This document shows, one piece after another, positions 63,926-64,000 of a DNA stretch of 64,000 bases. Both the position numbers and the translations under genes were made by a program. This stretch comes from Oceanospirillum sediminis (GTDB lineage: Bacteria > Pseudomonadota > Gammaproteobacteria > Pseudomonadales > Halomonadaceae): the NCBI RefSeq assembly GCF_014164585.1, contig NZ_JACJFM010000013.1, positions 60,732 through 124,731 of the forward strand, written 5' to 3'. The notes beneath the pieces are model-generated. The model did not search any database and had not been told where the DNA came from. It saw only the letters and a list, made by a program, of their open reading frames with translations. The first letter of the stretch is position 1; each line of letters opens with the position of its first letter.

Positions 63926-63934
63926 CTTAATTTA

Positions 63935-64000
63935 AAGCTTGATGATGTCCTACTCTCACATGGGGAGGCCCCACACTACCATCGGCGCTGTACCGTTTCA
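63935..64000 (-). rRNA. rrf: 5S rRNA, 3' part
   Basis: The minus strand reads the conserved 3' half of 5S rRNA (CGCCGATGGTAGTGTGGGG, CCCCATGTGAGAGTAGG, ending in CATCAAGCTT). The 5' part and the rest of the rRNA operon lie beyond the right edge. A 16S-23S-5S unit next to birA is the expected order in pseudomonad relatives. Confidence 0.95.

Larger units (their letters stand above)
63521..63934. other. Region between birA and the rRNA operon
   Basis: 414 bases. It must hold the birA promoter (minus strand) and the rRNA terminator at 63895-63925. A 37-codon frame with a ribosome-binding site and an internal 11-bp stem-loop lie at 63656-63769 on the plus strand. The rest shows nothing recognisable. 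Confidence 0.5.

Overview
The window comes from a gammaproteobacterium close to the Oceanospirillales/Pseudomonadales. The evidence is gene order and gene form. The run tkt-epd-pgk-fba, the order rpoA-rplQ-(gap)-uvrA-MFS-ssb, and birA-coaX-tRNA-Tyr/Gly/Thr-(gap)-tRNA-Trp-secE-nusG are all pseudomonad-like. EF-Tu is a 407-residue form of the kind I associate with marine Oceanospirillales. An SAH riboswitch precedes ahcY. No species can be named from the sequence alone.

Region 1 (1-9.8 kb) is central metabolism. The tail of a bactofilin gene faces ahcY and metK (methyl cycle, minus strand). Divergent from these are tkt, epd, pgk and fba (pentose phosphate, PLP precursor and glycolysis/gluconeogenesis). 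ahcY has a well-formed SAH riboswitch, a consensus -10 and an operator-like palindrome.

Region 2 (9.9-25.9 kb) is the variable part. It holds a CHR-family transporter behind a Pho-box-like site, a DUF805 protein, a secreted DKNYY-like protein, a heptanucleotide tandem repeat, two diguanylate cyclases, YciH, a GIY-YIG protein, a truncated haemoglobin, a 2OG-Fe(II) oxygenase and a sirtuin. An arginine-related cluster follows: an argD-type transaminase, a divergent GlxA/ArgR-type AraC regulator, and an amino-acid ABC importer with no binding-protein gene. It ends with one intact and one frameshifted small unknown gene.

Region 3 (25.9-31.1 kb) holds ssb and a YajR-like MFS gene on the minus strand, divergent from uvrA, which has a LexA box overlapping its probable -10.

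Region 4 (31.2-61.4 kb, all minus strand) is the transcription/translation superlocus, in transcription order: tRNA-Trp-secE-nusG-rplKAJL-rpoBC; rpsL-rpsG-fusA-tuf; then S10, spc and alpha from rpsJ to rplQ. Near-consensus promoters are visible before tRNA-Trp, rpsL and rpsJ. Terminator- or attenuator-like hairpins lie after tuf, between rplL and rpoB, between rpmJ and rpsM, and after rplQ.

Region 5 (61.5-64 kb) holds tRNA-Thr, -Gly and -Tyr with their own strong promoter, coaX and birA, a possible small gene or RNA, and the 3' end of a 5S rRNA that closes an rRNA operon lying beyond the window. The second EF-Tu gene, usual between tRNA-Thr and tRNA-Trp, is absent; a terminator and a new promoter fill its place.

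I found no CRISPR array, insertion sequence, prophage or convincing new multi-gene system. The most unusual items are the natural tetracysteine tail on Pgk, the tufB loss, the Pho-box-like site before the CHR transporter, the heptanucleotide repeat, the importer without a binding protein, and several small ORFs with good ribosome-binding sites.
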